Both the position numbers and the translations under genes were made by a program. Below, piece after piece: positions 20,835 through 29,660 of a DNA stretch of 64,000 bases. The DNA comes from Palsa-147 sp963771905 (GTDB lineage Bacteria > Acidobacteriota > Terriglobia > Acidiferrales > UBA7541). The notes beneath the pieces are model-generated. The model was given only the letters and a program-made list of their open reading frames with translations. It was not told the origin of the DNA and did no database searches. How positions within the stretch are numbered: position 1 is the first letter of the stretch; the number at the start of each line of letters is the position of its first letter. The DNA lies in assembly GCA_963771905.1 (NCBI GenBank), contig CAVYVI010000001.1, positions 62,001 to 126,000 of the forward strand, read 5' to 3'.

Positions 20835-21470
20835 ATGGCAACGGCATTCCGCGACTGGCCCTGGCCCTTACAGGCCCTCTTCTATCTGGCGCTGACGATT
20901 GTGCTCGTGCTCGCTGGCTTCTGGCTTCCATATTCGCCGGTTCAAAAGGTTCGCGCGGACCTGGAAAGTGCCAAGGCGCAGCTCAAGCCGCTACAGACGG
21001 AGGTTGATGGTCTCCGCGTCTATCAGCAACGCCGCGTCGAACTGCAGGGTGAAATGGACGCCTTGGAGAAACAGCTTGCGACACTCCAAACGATCGTTCC
21101 GGCGGACAAGTCCGTAGACCAATTCATCATAATGCTCCAGACGGCTGCCAGCACTTCGGGCGTTTCGATTCGACGCATTACTCCGAAGCCGGTGGCTTCG
21201 AAGGACGAATATTTCGAAATGCCTTTTGAGATCGAAGCCGATGGGCCGTATTTTGCGGTGATTGACTTTTTCGGAAAGCTGAGCCGACTTTCGCGAATCA
21301 TCAATGTCGGGGATATAAAGCTCCATGGACTCGGTGAGGGAAATCAGGGAGCACCGCGCTTTCCTGTAACCGCCGGGACGTCGGTAACAGGCACGATGAC
21401 GGTGACGACATTCTTTACGCAGTCCACCGCAGAACAGCCGGCGGCAGCGACCAAGCCGGCGAAGCGATAG
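20835..21470 (+). CDS. pilO: type IV pilus inner-membrane protein PilO
   Basis: A 211-residue partner of PilN. One membrane helix near the N-terminus (LFYLALTIVLVLAGFWL) is followed by a coiled coil (VDGLRVYQQRRVELQGEMDA) and a PilO ferredoxin-like domain (FIIMLQTAAS, then FFGKLSRLSRIINVGDIKL). It heterodimerises with PilN and links PilM to PilP. The C-terminus is a short low-complexity Ala/Lys tail. Position and topology leave little doubt. Confidence 0.93.
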   Translation: MATAFRDWPWPLQALFYLALTIVLVLAGFWLPYSPVQKVRADLESAKAQLKPLQTEVDGLRVYQQRRVELQGEMDALEKQLATLQTIVPADKSVDQFIIMLQTAASTSGVSIRRITPKPVASKDEYFEMPFEIEADGPYFAVIDFFGKLSRLSRIINVGDIKLHGLGEGNQGAPRFPVTAGTSVTGTMTVTTFFTQSTAEQPAAATKPAKR

Positions 21471-21488
21471 GGGAGCAGGACGAGAGCC

Positions 21489-22055
21489 ATGACACTCGCA
21501 AAAACAATTGCCAGCACCCTCGCGGTCGCCGCTCTGGCCTTTAGCCTGGTGCCGACGGCGGGTGCGCAAACGCAAGCCCCGGCGCAGACCCCACCGCCGG
21601 CAAAAACTTCGCAGAAGAGAACGCATAAGGCGAAGCCGATGGCGAAGGGTGAGAAGAAGCCGGCCACGGCAGCAGCGGCACCCGCCGCCGCGGTCCCCAA
21701 AGATGCTCCGAGCGAAGCTGCAGAAGTAATTGCGCGGCGCGATCCGTTTGTATCCCTAATCAACGCCTCGAAGGGAGAGGCCGCGAATCTTCCGCCGGGG
21801 AAGGCGGGCCTGGTGATTGCAACAGTTCGAATCGACGGCACAGTCAAAGCACAGCGCGGAATGATCGCCGTGGTCTCGAATCCCCAAAAGCGTGTTTACT
21901 TCCTCCATGAAGGGGACAGAGTTTACGACGGTGAAGTGGAAAAAATTAATTTGGACGGCGTTGTTTTTCGGGAATCGACCAAGGACGCGTTTGGTAAGCC
22001 GGTCGAGCGCGAAGTTACAAAGCGACTCTATGCGAGCGCGGGAGAGCAGCAATGA
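21489..22055 (+). CDS. pilP: type IV pilus PilP-like periplasmic protein
   Basis: 188 residues: a signal peptide (SLVPTAGAQ), a 45-residue basic and Pro/Ala-rich linker, and a beta-sandwich domain with ARRDPFVSLI, PGKAGLVIATVRIDGTVKAQRGMI-like strands and VYFLHEGDRVYDGEV. PilP bridges PilNO to the secretin PilQ. No clear lipobox cysteine is present, unlike proteobacterial PilP lipoproteins; the signal ends in Ala-x-Ala. It overlaps pilQ by 4 bases. The assignment rests partly on position. Confidence 0.85.
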   Translation: MTLAKTIASTLAVAALAFSLVPTAGAQTQAPAQTPPPAKTSQKRTHKAKPMAKGEKKPATAAAAPAAAVPKDAPSEAAEVIARRDPFVSLINASKGEAANLPPGKAGLVIATVRIDGTVKAQRGMIAVVSNPQKRVYFLHEGDRVYDGEVEKINLDGVVFRESTKDAFGKPVEREVTKRLYASAGEQQ

Positions 22056-24370
22056 GGATCATACGGCAACCGTGGGGATTCGCCCTTCTTTTCGCGGCGA
22101 GTCTGATTCTGATACAGGGGACTCTGGGGGCCGAGTCCGGACCCGTCGTTCGACTCGACAGCCGAGTTCAGGACGGCGTGGTGCGCTTGGTCGCACAAGC
22201 CACCGGGCCGTTTGAGTACACCACGAGCCGCCCGAATCGCTCTCTGTTGGTGCTGGATTTGAGCGGCGTGTCGGCGCCCGAGACGAGCGCGGCGCGGACC
22301 ATCGATTCGAGCCTTGTGAAAGGTTACCGCGTGCTCTCTTATGCGAACGGCCCGAAGCCGGTTGTGCGGATTGAGGTTCGTTTGAATCCCAACGCCGAGC
22401 CTACCGTTGTCCGCGATTCGCCATCGCAACTCACGGTCGTGGTGGCAGGGAGCGCGGCAGTGGCTGCCACTTCGGATACCGCTGCCAAGAATTTGGCGCC
22501 CCCCTCCGTGGCCCCTTCAGCGGCGGGTGCGGCTATCGAACATGTGCGCTTGGAGCAGAGCGGTTCCGATACTCAGGTGAGTGTAACGGGCAACGGTCCC
22601 CTCAGCTATCACGTGCTGCGTCTGACGAACCCTGATCGTGTTGTACTCGATTTCTCGGGCTCCCACGTAAAGACGGCGGAGCGAACAATCGCGAGCAACC
22701 TCGATCCGGTCCGCGAAATCCGTCTGGCCCAATTCGCCCCACAGGTAGCGCGCGTGGTCATCGACTTGCGCGAATCCGCGCCCTACACGGTGAACGCGAA
22801 GGGCAACACCGTCACCGTGCAGTTTGTCGCCGGAAGCTCGTCCAAGGGGGCTGCGAAACCGGTGCCGGGTGCGGATGCGACTCCCGTAACCACGACCCAG
22901 GTTCCTGCTCCTCCAGTAGTATTGTCTCCAGCAGTTGTCCTGCCGGCCAGCCTCACGCAGCCGAGTGCGGCTCTGGCGTCGGCGTCAGAGCCCAAGATCG
23001 CTCTGGCATCGAGCACAACTGCCGCTGCGAACCCTTCGGACATTACGCGACCAGGGGCGACCGTCGCGCAGGCGGCGGCGACGCCCGCGCCGGCGGCCAA
23101 GTATTCCGGGGAGCCGATTTCGGTAAACCTGAAAGACGTGGATCTTCGCGACTTCTTTCGTCTGATTCACGAGATCAGCGGCCTCAACATTGTCCTGGAC
23201 CCGAGCGTAAAGGGTAACTTGACGATCGTTCTGGATGACGTTCCGTGGGATCAAGCATTGGACATCGTTTTGAAGAACAACGATCTCGAGAAGCAGCTCG
23301 ACGGGAACGTATTGCGCATCGCTACTCAGGACACCATCAAGAAAGAGGCCGAGGAGACGCGCGACCTGGCGAAAGCTCAGGCCGAGTCTGCCGACATCGT
23401 GACGACGACACGCGTTTTGAGTTATGCGAAGTCGGACGACATGGTCAGCACGCTTAAGAAGTTCTTGTCATCTCGCGGCGATGTGATTTCTGATCCGCGA
23501 TCAAATACTGTGATCATCCGCGACATCCCGAGCGTACTGCCGGTGATGGATAATCTAATCCGGCAACTTGACAGAAAATCGCAACAAGTGGAAATCGAAG
23601 CGCGTGTGGTGGCCGCCAACCGGTCCTTCACACGCCAACTCGGAACCGAGCTCGCGTTTTCTGCCGGCACCGCCAGCCGGAACAACGTCGTGGGTGGCGA
23701 TACCACGGTCGGTACCAGCCCCATCAGCCGGCCCGCGCCATTGCCGTCACCGCCGTTGATCGTGACCGGAGGCGGAGGCAACACCTCGCCGTCGATGCCG
23801 CTCTCGACCTCTCTCAGTTCGGTGACTCCGACGTCCGGCATTAGCTACCTGTTTTCGTCGCGCAATTTCGCACTCGACATGGTGATCAACGCCGCGGAGA
23901 ACAAAGGCGTCGGCAAACTGCTCTCCAAACCGCGAGTGATCACTCAGAACAACCAGAAGGCCACGGTGAAGCAGGGCGTGAAGATCCCGGTGCAGACCAT
24001 CGTCAACAACACGATTTCGGTGCAGTTCGTCGACGCTGTGCTGCAGCTGGACGTCACACCGCAGATTACCGCGGAAGGCACGGTCTTCATGGACGTCAAG
24101 GTCACCAACGACCAGATCGATCCGTCCATACCTCGTGTCGAGGGCATTCCGGCCATCGATACGCAGGAGGAGGACACGCGGGTTACGATCACGGATGGTG
24201 GCACCGTCGTGATCGGCGGCATCATCGTGTCAAACCAGCAGACGTCGATTGACCAGGTGCCGATCCTTGGAAGTCTGCCTGCGATCGGGAATCTCTTCAA
24301 GCACACGACCGTCAGCTCGAGCTCGTCGGAACTGCTGTTCTTTCTGACGCCGCGGATCCTTCCGGACTAG
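22052..24370 (+). CDS. pilQ: type IV pilus secretin PilQ with AMIN domains
   Basis: The outer-membrane pore for the pilus, 772 residues. After the signal peptide come two AMIN peptidoglycan-binding domains (about residues 35-130 and 160-260), a Pro/Ala/Thr-rich linker, the STN/N0 domain (VNLKDVDLRDFFRLIHEISG), an N1-type domain (ADIVTTTRVLSYAKSDDMV) and the secretin beta-barrel, ending with IPAIDTQEEDTRV, GGTVVIGGIIV and VPILGSLPAIGNLFKH. The final strand ELLFFLTPRIL is complete. It ends the pil operon. Confidence 0.95.
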   Translation: MRIIRQPWGFALLFAASLILIQGTLGAESGPVVRLDSRVQDGVVRLVAQATGPFEYTTSRPNRSLLVLDLSGVSAPETSAARTIDSSLVKGYRVLSYANGPKPVVRIEVRLNPNAEPTVVRDSPSQLTVVVAGSAAVAATSDTAAKNLAPPSVAPSAAGAAIEHVRLEQSGSDTQVSVTGNGPLSYHVLRLTNPDRVVLDFSGSHVKTAERTIASNLDPVREIRLAQFAPQVARVVIDLRESAPYTVNAKGNTVTVQFVAGSSSKGAAKPVPGADATPVTTTQVPAPPVVLSPAVVLPASLTQPSAALASASEPKIALASSTTAAANPSDITRPGATVAQAAATPAPAAKYSGEPISVNLKDVDLRDFFRLIHEISGLNIVLDPSVKGNLTIVLDDVPWDQALDIVLKNNDLEKQLDGNVLRIATQDTIKKEAEETRDLAKAQAESADIVTTTRVLSYAKSDDMVSTLKKFLSSRGDVISDPRSNTVIIRDIPSVLPVMDNLIRQLDRKSQQVEIEARVVAANRSFTRQLGTELAFSAGTASRNNVVGGDTTVGTSPISRPAPLPSPPLIVTGGGGNTSPSMPLSTSLSSVTPTSGISYLFSSRNFALDMVINAAENKGVGKLLSKPRVITQNNQKATVKQGVKIPVQTIVNNTISVQFVDAVLQLDVTPQITAEGTVFMDVKVTNDQIDPSIPRVEGIPAIDTQEEDTRVTITDGGTVVIGGIIVSNQQTSIDQVPILGSLPAIGNLFKHTTVSSSSSELLFFLTPRILPD

Positions 24371-24400
24371 CGAGCGGGATTAGAACTTGAGCTCGGCAAG

Positions 24401-25504
24401 TTGACCCAATCGCGTCGAACGGACAATGAACTCCGGAGCCGCATAGACCGGCTCCGGATTCGTCTTTCTGGACGTCCAGCGGACGCAATCTTAGTCTCCC
24501 ATCTTCCTGACGTTCGATATCTTTGCGGTTTCACTGGCAGCAACGCGGTTCTGCTGGTGACCGCGAATTCGGCAACCCTCTTTACCGACGGCCGATACAC
24601 GATCCAAGCCAAAGACGAGGTCGTGGACGCGCGTGTGCAGATCGGGCGCGGATCGATCCTCGCGCAGGCAGGTGTACAGCTAGCGCGCGGTCGGGGGCGG
24701 CAGCGGGTTCTCTATTCTCCGGGTCAGTTTAGTGTTGCCCAGTTTGAACAGGTTCGAAAGGCCGCCGGCGGCAAGGTGCGATGGCAGGCGTCACAAGGTC
24801 TTGTTGATGAGATGCGCGCCGTCAAGGACGCTGGTGAGCTCGCGGAAATGCGCCTTGCGGCGCGCCTCGTGAGCGAGGTCTTCAACGAGGTTCTGCCTAT
24901 AATCCATCCGGGAATGATGGAAAGCGAGCTGGCCGCCGAGGTTGAGTACCGAATGCGGCGAAAGGGCGCAAGCGGCGCTGCGTTTGAAACCATCGTGGCG
25001 TCCGGGCCTCGCTCGGCTCTGCCCCACGCGCGTCCAACCGGCAAGCCCATAGCCAAAAACGAGTTGGTCGTCCTGGACCTGGGTGCTATACTCCGCGGAT
25101 ATTGCAGCGATATGACGCGGACCGTTTTTGTGGGGCGGGCACCTCACCGGATTCGCGAGTGGTACCACGCAGTTCTTGAAGCGCAGGCAGCGGCGATCGA
25201 GAGTCTGTCGCCCGGTGTAAAAGCTGGTGACGTGGATTCCGCGGCTCGGCGCGTCTTGCGCCGCCACCATCTGGCGCGGTTCTTCACTCACAGCACAGGG
25301 CACGGGTTAGGCTTGGAAGTTCACGAGAGTCCGCGTCTCGGGCATGGCGAGGCAGCACGGCTTGCAGCCGGCAGCGTTGTTACGATTGAGCCCGGTGTCT
25401 ATATCGAGAGTACCGGCGGAATTCGCATCGAAGACGAAGTCGCGGTTGGCGAAACAGGCGCTGAAGTTTTGACCAACGCGCCAAAGGACTTTCTCGAGAT
25501 CTGA
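24401..25504 (+). CDS. M24-family Xaa-Pro peptidase
   Basis: Cleaves X-Pro bonds of short peptides with a dinuclear metal centre; cytoplasmic. 367 residues: an N-terminal creatinase-like domain (AILVSHLPDVRYLCGFTGSNA) and the pita-bread catalytic domain. All five ligand motifs are visible: LDLGA, CSDMTRT, HSTGHGLGLEVHE, TIEPGVYI and GIRIEDEV. It starts at a TTG with a poor ribosome site. It directly abuts accB (the stop is followed at once by the accB ATG), the arrangement seen in many bacteria, but here without efp in between. Confidence 0.93.
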   Translation: MTQSRRTDNELRSRIDRLRIRLSGRPADAILVSHLPDVRYLCGFTGSNAVLLVTANSATLFTDGRYTIQAKDEVVDARVQIGRGSILAQAGVQLARGRGRQRVLYSPGQFSVAQFEQVRKAAGGKVRWQASQGLVDEMRAVKDAGELAEMRLAARLVSEVFNEVLPIIHPGMMESELAAEVEYRMRRKGASGAAFETIVASGPRSALPHARPTGKPIAKNELVVLDLGAILRGYCSDMTRTVFVGRAPHRIREWYHAVLEAQAAAIESLSPGVKAGDVDSAARRVLRRHHLARFFTHSTGHGLGLEVHESPRLGHGEAARLAAGSVVTIEPGVYIESTGGIRIEDEVAVGETGAEVLTNAPKDFLEI

Positions 25505-26041
25505 ATGGCGGAATCAAAGAAGTCACGGTCGAGCGCACCCTCCGATATCGCACGTGTCGATTTGCGGGAAGTGGAGCGCCTCCTCGAATTCATGGGTCAG
25601 CACGGCCTCGAAGAATTTGAGTACGAGCGCGAGAATTTCCGCGTTCGCCTGAAGAAAGCGTCGCACGGCACAATTGCTAGTCCGCGGTCTGCCTTAGCGC
25701 CGGAAATCGTCGTGGCTGGGGCGTCGCAGGCCTCGGCGGCTCATGTCTCGGCGTCCCGTGAAGTCACCGGGGATGCTGGCCGAACCGAGGATTTGCACGT
25801 CATCAAGTCGCCGATTGTGGGCACGTATTACCAGTCAGCGAATCCGGGTTCGGAGCCATTCGTTCGTCCGGGCGATCACGTGAAGTCCGGCCAGGTTCTC
25901 TGCATCATAGAGGCCATGAAGCTGATGAACGAGATCGAGTCGGACATCGACGGGGAAGTGATGCGCATCTTCGTTGAAAACGGCCAGCCCGTCGAATACG
26001 GCGAGCTGCTGTTTGGTATCCATCCCCACCGCAAGAAGTGA
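25505..26041 (+). CDS. accB: biotin carboxyl carrier protein of acetyl-CoA carboxylase
   Basis: Carries the biotin that shuttles CO2 between AccC and the carboxyltransferase in fatty-acid synthesis. 178 residues: an N-terminal helix (VDLREVERLLEFMGQHGLEE), an Ala/Ser-rich linker and a C-terminal biotinyl domain with IEAMKLMNEIE, biotin on K139. The thumb segment (YYQSANPGSEPFVRPGD) is present as in E. coli BCCP. The ATG immediately follows the peptidase stop, so the genes are coupled. Confidence 0.96.
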   Translation: MAESKKSRSSAPSDIARVDLREVERLLEFMGQHGLEEFEYERENFRVRLKKASHGTIASPRSALAPEIVVAGASQASAAHVSASREVTGDAGRTEDLHVIKSPIVGTYYQSANPGSEPFVRPGDHVKSGQVLCIIEAMKLMNEIESDIDGEVMRIFVENGQPVEYGELLFGIHPHRKK

Positions 26042-26071
26042 CCGACCGAAAATGGTTTCGCGCCGAGCGAG

Positions 26072-27421
26072 ATGTTTCGAAAAATTCTGATTGCCAACCG
26101 GGGCGAAATCGCCCTCCGCATCCTCTCGGCATGTAAGGAGCTGGGACTCCGCACCGTTGCCGTTTACTCCGAGGCTGACCGCAACTCGCTTCATGTGCGT
26201 TTCGCCGATGAAGCGGTGTGCATAGGTCCGCCGCGCAGCAGCGAAAGCTATCTCAATATTCCGCAAGTAATCAGCGCGGCGGAGATCACCAACGTCGACG
26301 CGATTCATCCGGGGTACGGCTTCCTTTCTGAGAACGCAAACTTCGCGGAGGTTTGCGAGGCCTCCCACATCACCTTCATCGGTCCGTCTTCCGATGCTAT
26401 TCGCTTGATGGGCGAGAAGGACAAGGCGCGGCAAGCTATGGCTGCCCAGGGAATGCCGGTGATTCCCGGGAGCCAAGGCGTAGTGCCCGATGAGGACGCC
26501 GCGCGTACGACGGCCGAAGAGATCGGCTACCCCATCATGATTAAAGCGGCCGAGGGTGGCGGCGGGCGTGGTATGCGGGTGGTTGTAAAGCCTTCGGAGC
26601 TGTCTGCCGCGTTTCTGACGGCGCGCTCGGAGGCAGAACAGGCATTCGGCTGCGGCGATGTTTATTTCGAGAAGCTGATCGAGCGGCCGCGGCACATTGA
26701 ATTCCAGGTTCTGGGCGACCGCCACGGCAATGTAATGCATCTCGGGGAACGTGAATGCTCGATCCAGCGGCGACATCAAAAGGTCATCGAGGAGTCGCCG
26801 TCTCCTATTCTCGATCCGAAGACGCGGCGCGAGATCGGTGACAAGGTTGTCGCCGCATTGAAGAACCTGAAGTATTCAAGCGCGGGAACAGTCGAGTTTT
26901 TGCGCGAGGAGTCCGGCAAGCTGTATTTCATCGAGATGAACGCGCGGATTCAGGTCGAACATCCCGTCACCGAGATGGTCACCGGCGTGGATATTGTGAA
27001 ATCACAAATCCGCCTCGCTGCCGGCGAAAAGCTGGCCGATGTTGTCGGCCAAATCGAATTCCGCGGTCACGCGATCGAGTGCCGGATTAACGCCGAGGAT
27101 CCGGAGACGTTCGCGCCATCCGCGGGGCGCATCACGGCATTTCGCGTTCCAGGCGGTCCGGGGGTGCGCGTAGATACGGGTGCGTACTCGGATGCCATCG
27201 TTCCGCCATATTACGATTCGCTGGTGGCCAAGCTCATTGCGCACGGGCATGACCGCACCGAAGCAATGGCGCGGATGCGGCGCGCTCTGGAAGGATTTGT
27301 CATCGAAGGCATCAAGACGACGATTCCACTGCATCGGCGGATCTTGTCCGAGCCCGAGTTCATTGCTGGAAACTTCGATACGCATTTTCTCGATCGCTCT
27401 CCGGAGATGGCCTCAAAGTAG
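26072..27421 (+). CDS. accC: acetyl-CoA carboxylase biotin carboxylase subunit
   Basis: ATP-dependent carboxylation of AccB biotin. Standard 449-residue ATP-grasp enzyme: N-terminal KILIANRGEIALRIL, glycine-rich ATP loop KAAEGGGGRGMRVV, FEKLIERPRHIEFQVLGD, ERECSIQRRHQKVIEE and catalytic EMNARIQVEHPVTEM. The C-terminal domain (YDSLVAKLIAHGHDR) is complete. It lies 30 bases after accB. accA and accD are not in the window. Confidence 0.97.
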   Translation: MFRKILIANRGEIALRILSACKELGLRTVAVYSEADRNSLHVRFADEAVCIGPPRSSESYLNIPQVISAAEITNVDAIHPGYGFLSENANFAEVCEASHITFIGPSSDAIRLMGEKDKARQAMAAQGMPVIPGSQGVVPDEDAARTTAEEIGYPIMIKAAEGGGGRGMRVVVKPSELSAAFLTARSEAEQAFGCGDVYFEKLIERPRHIEFQVLGDRHGNVMHLGERECSIQRRHQKVIEESPSPILDPKTRREIGDKVVAALKNLKYSSAGTVEFLREESGKLYFIEMNARIQVEHPVTEMVTGVDIVKSQIRLAAGEKLADVVGQIEFRGHAIECRINAEDPETFAPSAGRITAFRVPGGPGVRVDTGAYSDAIVPPYYDSLVAKLIAHGHDRTEAMARMRRALEGFVIEGIKTTIPLHRRILSEPEFIAGNFDTHFLDRSPEMASK

Positions 27422-27430
27422 ATCAAAGTC

Positions 27431-28060
27431 ATGTTTCCGACTCTCTACGCCATTCTCGACGCAGGAATCGTGGGCGACCGGACCACTGAACTCGCCGGCG
27501 AATTGGCGGGCGTCGGCGTGGAGCTGATTCAATACCGCAATAAGACGGGATCTTCACGCACGGTTTTCGACGCGTGCCGCAACCTCGCACGGCGCCTTCA
27601 CGGACACGCGCGGTTCATTGTTAACGACCGAGCGGATATCGCGGCTCTTTGCGGCGCGGATGGAGTGCACACGGGCCAGGAAGACGCGGGCGTCGAAGAA
27701 GTGCGGGCCGTCTGCGGCCGCGAGCTTTGGGTCGGCGTTTCGACCCACAATCTCGCGCAGGTACTCGCAGCAGATCGCACGTCGGCGGATTACGTCGCGG
27801 TTGGGCCCATTTTCTCGACAGCGACGAAAGAGAATCCGGATCCGGTGGTCGGGCTGGAATTCATCCATCAGGCGCGTCGGTTGACGCAGAAGGCGATTGT
27901 GGCGATCGGCGGTATCACGCTCGCGAACGCCGAGAATGCATTCCAAGCAGGTGCCGATTCAGTGGCGGTGATTCGCGATTTGAGCGCAGCGGAGGATCCT
28001 GGAAACCGCGCTGCGGCATATCTGAAAATTGCGGAGCAAATTCGAACGGCTCGCAATTAG
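27431..28060 (+). CDS. thiE: thiamine-phosphate synthase
   Basis: Joins HMP-pyrophosphate and the thiazole phosphate into thiamine monophosphate. 209-residue TIM barrel with LYAILDAG, ELIQYRNK, FIVNDRADIAALCGADGVHTGQED, VGVSTHN, DYVAVGPIFST, KAIVAIGGIT and GADSVAVIRDL, all family positions. It lies 9 bases after accC. No TPP riboswitch fits in that gap, so thiamine control would have to act further upstream if at all. TenI-like homologues share the fold, but the intact active-site motifs favour ThiE. Confidence 0.92.
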   Translation: MFPTLYAILDAGIVGDRTTELAGELAGVGVELIQYRNKTGSSRTVFDACRNLARRLHGHARFIVNDRADIAALCGADGVHTGQEDAGVEEVRAVCGRELWVGVSTHNLAQVLAADRTSADYVAVGPIFSTATKENPDPVVGLEFIHQARRLTQKAIVAIGGITLANAENAFQAGADSVAVIRDLSAAEDPGNRAAAYLKIAEQIRTARN

Positions 28061-28072
28061 TGACGGAACCGA

Positions 28073-29614
28073 ATGTCAGATCGCGCTGAGACAATGACCG
28101 CCATCGCGAGGCCGGGACAGACCGAGCTCGTTAAAGGGCTTGGACTGTTCGATTCGACGATGATTGTCGTTGGCTCGATGATCGGCTCGGGTATCTTCCT
28201 TGTGTCCGCGGACATCGCCGGTCAGGTCCAGAGCCCCGGTTTGCTTCTGACGGTGTGGATAGTTTCGGGCGTAATGACCATGATCGGCGCGCTGAGTTAC
28301 GGAGAGCTGGCCGCAGCGATGCCGCGCGCGGGCGGTCAGTACATCTATCTCCGCGAATCGCTGGGCCCGCTCTGGGGATTTCTCTACGGCTGGACAATGT
28401 TACTTGTGATTCAAACGGCCACAATTGCCGCGGTTGCGATTTCGTTCGCAAAGTTCACCGGCGTGATGGTTCCGTGGTTTTCGGCGTCGGCGTGGATCTG
28501 GAAATTCGGCACATTCGGGCCGTGGAAGCTTTGGTTCGGAACACTTGGTCCGTATAACGTCGGATTAAACACGCAGAATCTTCTGGCCATTGCCTCCATC
28601 GTGTTTCTTACATGGCTCAATACCCGCGGCCTGCAAGTCGGAAAGATTGTTCAAAACATCTTTACGCTGGCCAAGACCGGTGCGCTGGCGGCGCTCGTGC
28701 TCCTGGGAATTATTTTTTCAACTCAGGCCGCGCGGGATGCAAACTTCACGCATTTCTGGCGCAATGCGGGACTTTCGACGCTGCACCCCTATCCGCCAGG
28801 ACAAGGCACGTGGATGATTGGAACGCTGACGCTAATTGCCGTGGCGATGGTCGGATCGCTATTTGCGTCGGATGCGTGGAACAACATTACGTTCACCGCG
28901 GCGGAAGTAAAGAATCCGAGCCGCAATCTTCCGCTGTCCCTTGCTTTGGGCACGGGCATCGTTACCGCGCTCTACGTCCTCGCAAACGTCGCCTACCTGC
29001 GTGTCCTACCCCTCACCGGCGACCCGGCGGGACACACAGCACTCGCTCGCGGCATTCAGTATGCTGCGGAAAGCCGAGTCGGCACGGCCACTGCCGAAGT
29101 GATCTTTGGCCCCGTCGGAGCCGTGGTTATGGCGATCGCAATCTTGATCTCGGGGTTCGGTTGCAACAACGGACTCATCCTCGCCGGGGCGCGAATTTAC
29201 TACGCAATGGCGAAGGACGGAGTTTTTTTCAAAGGCGTCGGCAAGGTGAATCGCTTCCACGCGCCGGGCGCGGCGCTCGTCGTTCAGTGCGTTTGGGCGT
29301 CGTTTTTGTGCCTCTCGGGAACTTACAGCCAGTTGCTCGATTTCTTGATCTTTGCCGTCTTGATTTTTTACATTCTCACGCTGACTGGGCTGTTTGTACT
29401 TCGCCGGGCGCGTCCAGAGATGAAGCGCCCGTATCGCGCTTTCGGTTATCCATACTTGCCCGGGCTTTACCTCGTAATGGCTCTGTTTATCGAGGTTCAG
29501 TTGCTTAGATATAAGCCGCAATACACCTGGCCGGGACTCATCATCGTCCTGCTGGGTTTGCCCGTATATGCGATATGGCGGTTCCGTGCGGGGGCAGCGC
29601 GCGAGACATCATGA
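28073..29614 (+). CDS. APC-superfamily amino-acid permease
   Basis: A 513-residue, roughly 12-helix membrane transporter. The first helix carries STMIVVGSMIGSGIFLVSADI, the unwound GSGIF motif that binds the substrate carboxyl/amino group in APC transporters. Helix 6 includes SLFASDAWNNITFTAAEVKNP. The pattern is closest to the LAT/SteT-like amino-acid exchangers or the amino-acid/polyamine branch; substrate cannot be read. It starts 12 bases after thiE. A second permease of another subfamily follows after 46 bases. Confidence 0.88.
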   Translation: MSDRAETMTAIARPGQTELVKGLGLFDSTMIVVGSMIGSGIFLVSADIAGQVQSPGLLLTVWIVSGVMTMIGALSYGELAAAMPRAGGQYIYLRESLGPLWGFLYGWTMLLVIQTATIAAVAISFAKFTGVMVPWFSASAWIWKFGTFGPWKLWFGTLGPYNVGLNTQNLLAIASIVFLTWLNTRGLQVGKIVQNIFTLAKTGALAALVLLGIIFSTQAARDANFTHFWRNAGLSTLHPYPPGQGTWMIGTLTLIAVAMVGSLFASDAWNNITFTAAEVKNPSRNLPLSLALGTGIVTALYVLANVAYLRVLPLTGDPAGHTALARGIQYAAESRVGTATAEVIFGPVGAVVMAIAILISGFGCNNGLILAGARIYYAMAKDGVFFKGVGKVNRFHAPGAALVVQCVWASFLCLSGTYSQLLDFLIFAVLIFYILTLTGLFVLRRARPEMKRPYRAFGYPYLPGLYLVMALFIEVQLLRYKPQYTWPGLIIVLLGLPVYAIWRFRAGAARETS

Positions 29615-29660
29615 CGGCGCACCGCAAGGTGCAGCCGAACTTGTTGTGCGGAGGCGATCG

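Noticed and set aside
27422..27430. Possible TPP riboswitch before thiE
   Set aside because: Only 9 bases separate accC and thiE, and no THI-box consensus is seen upstream within accC.
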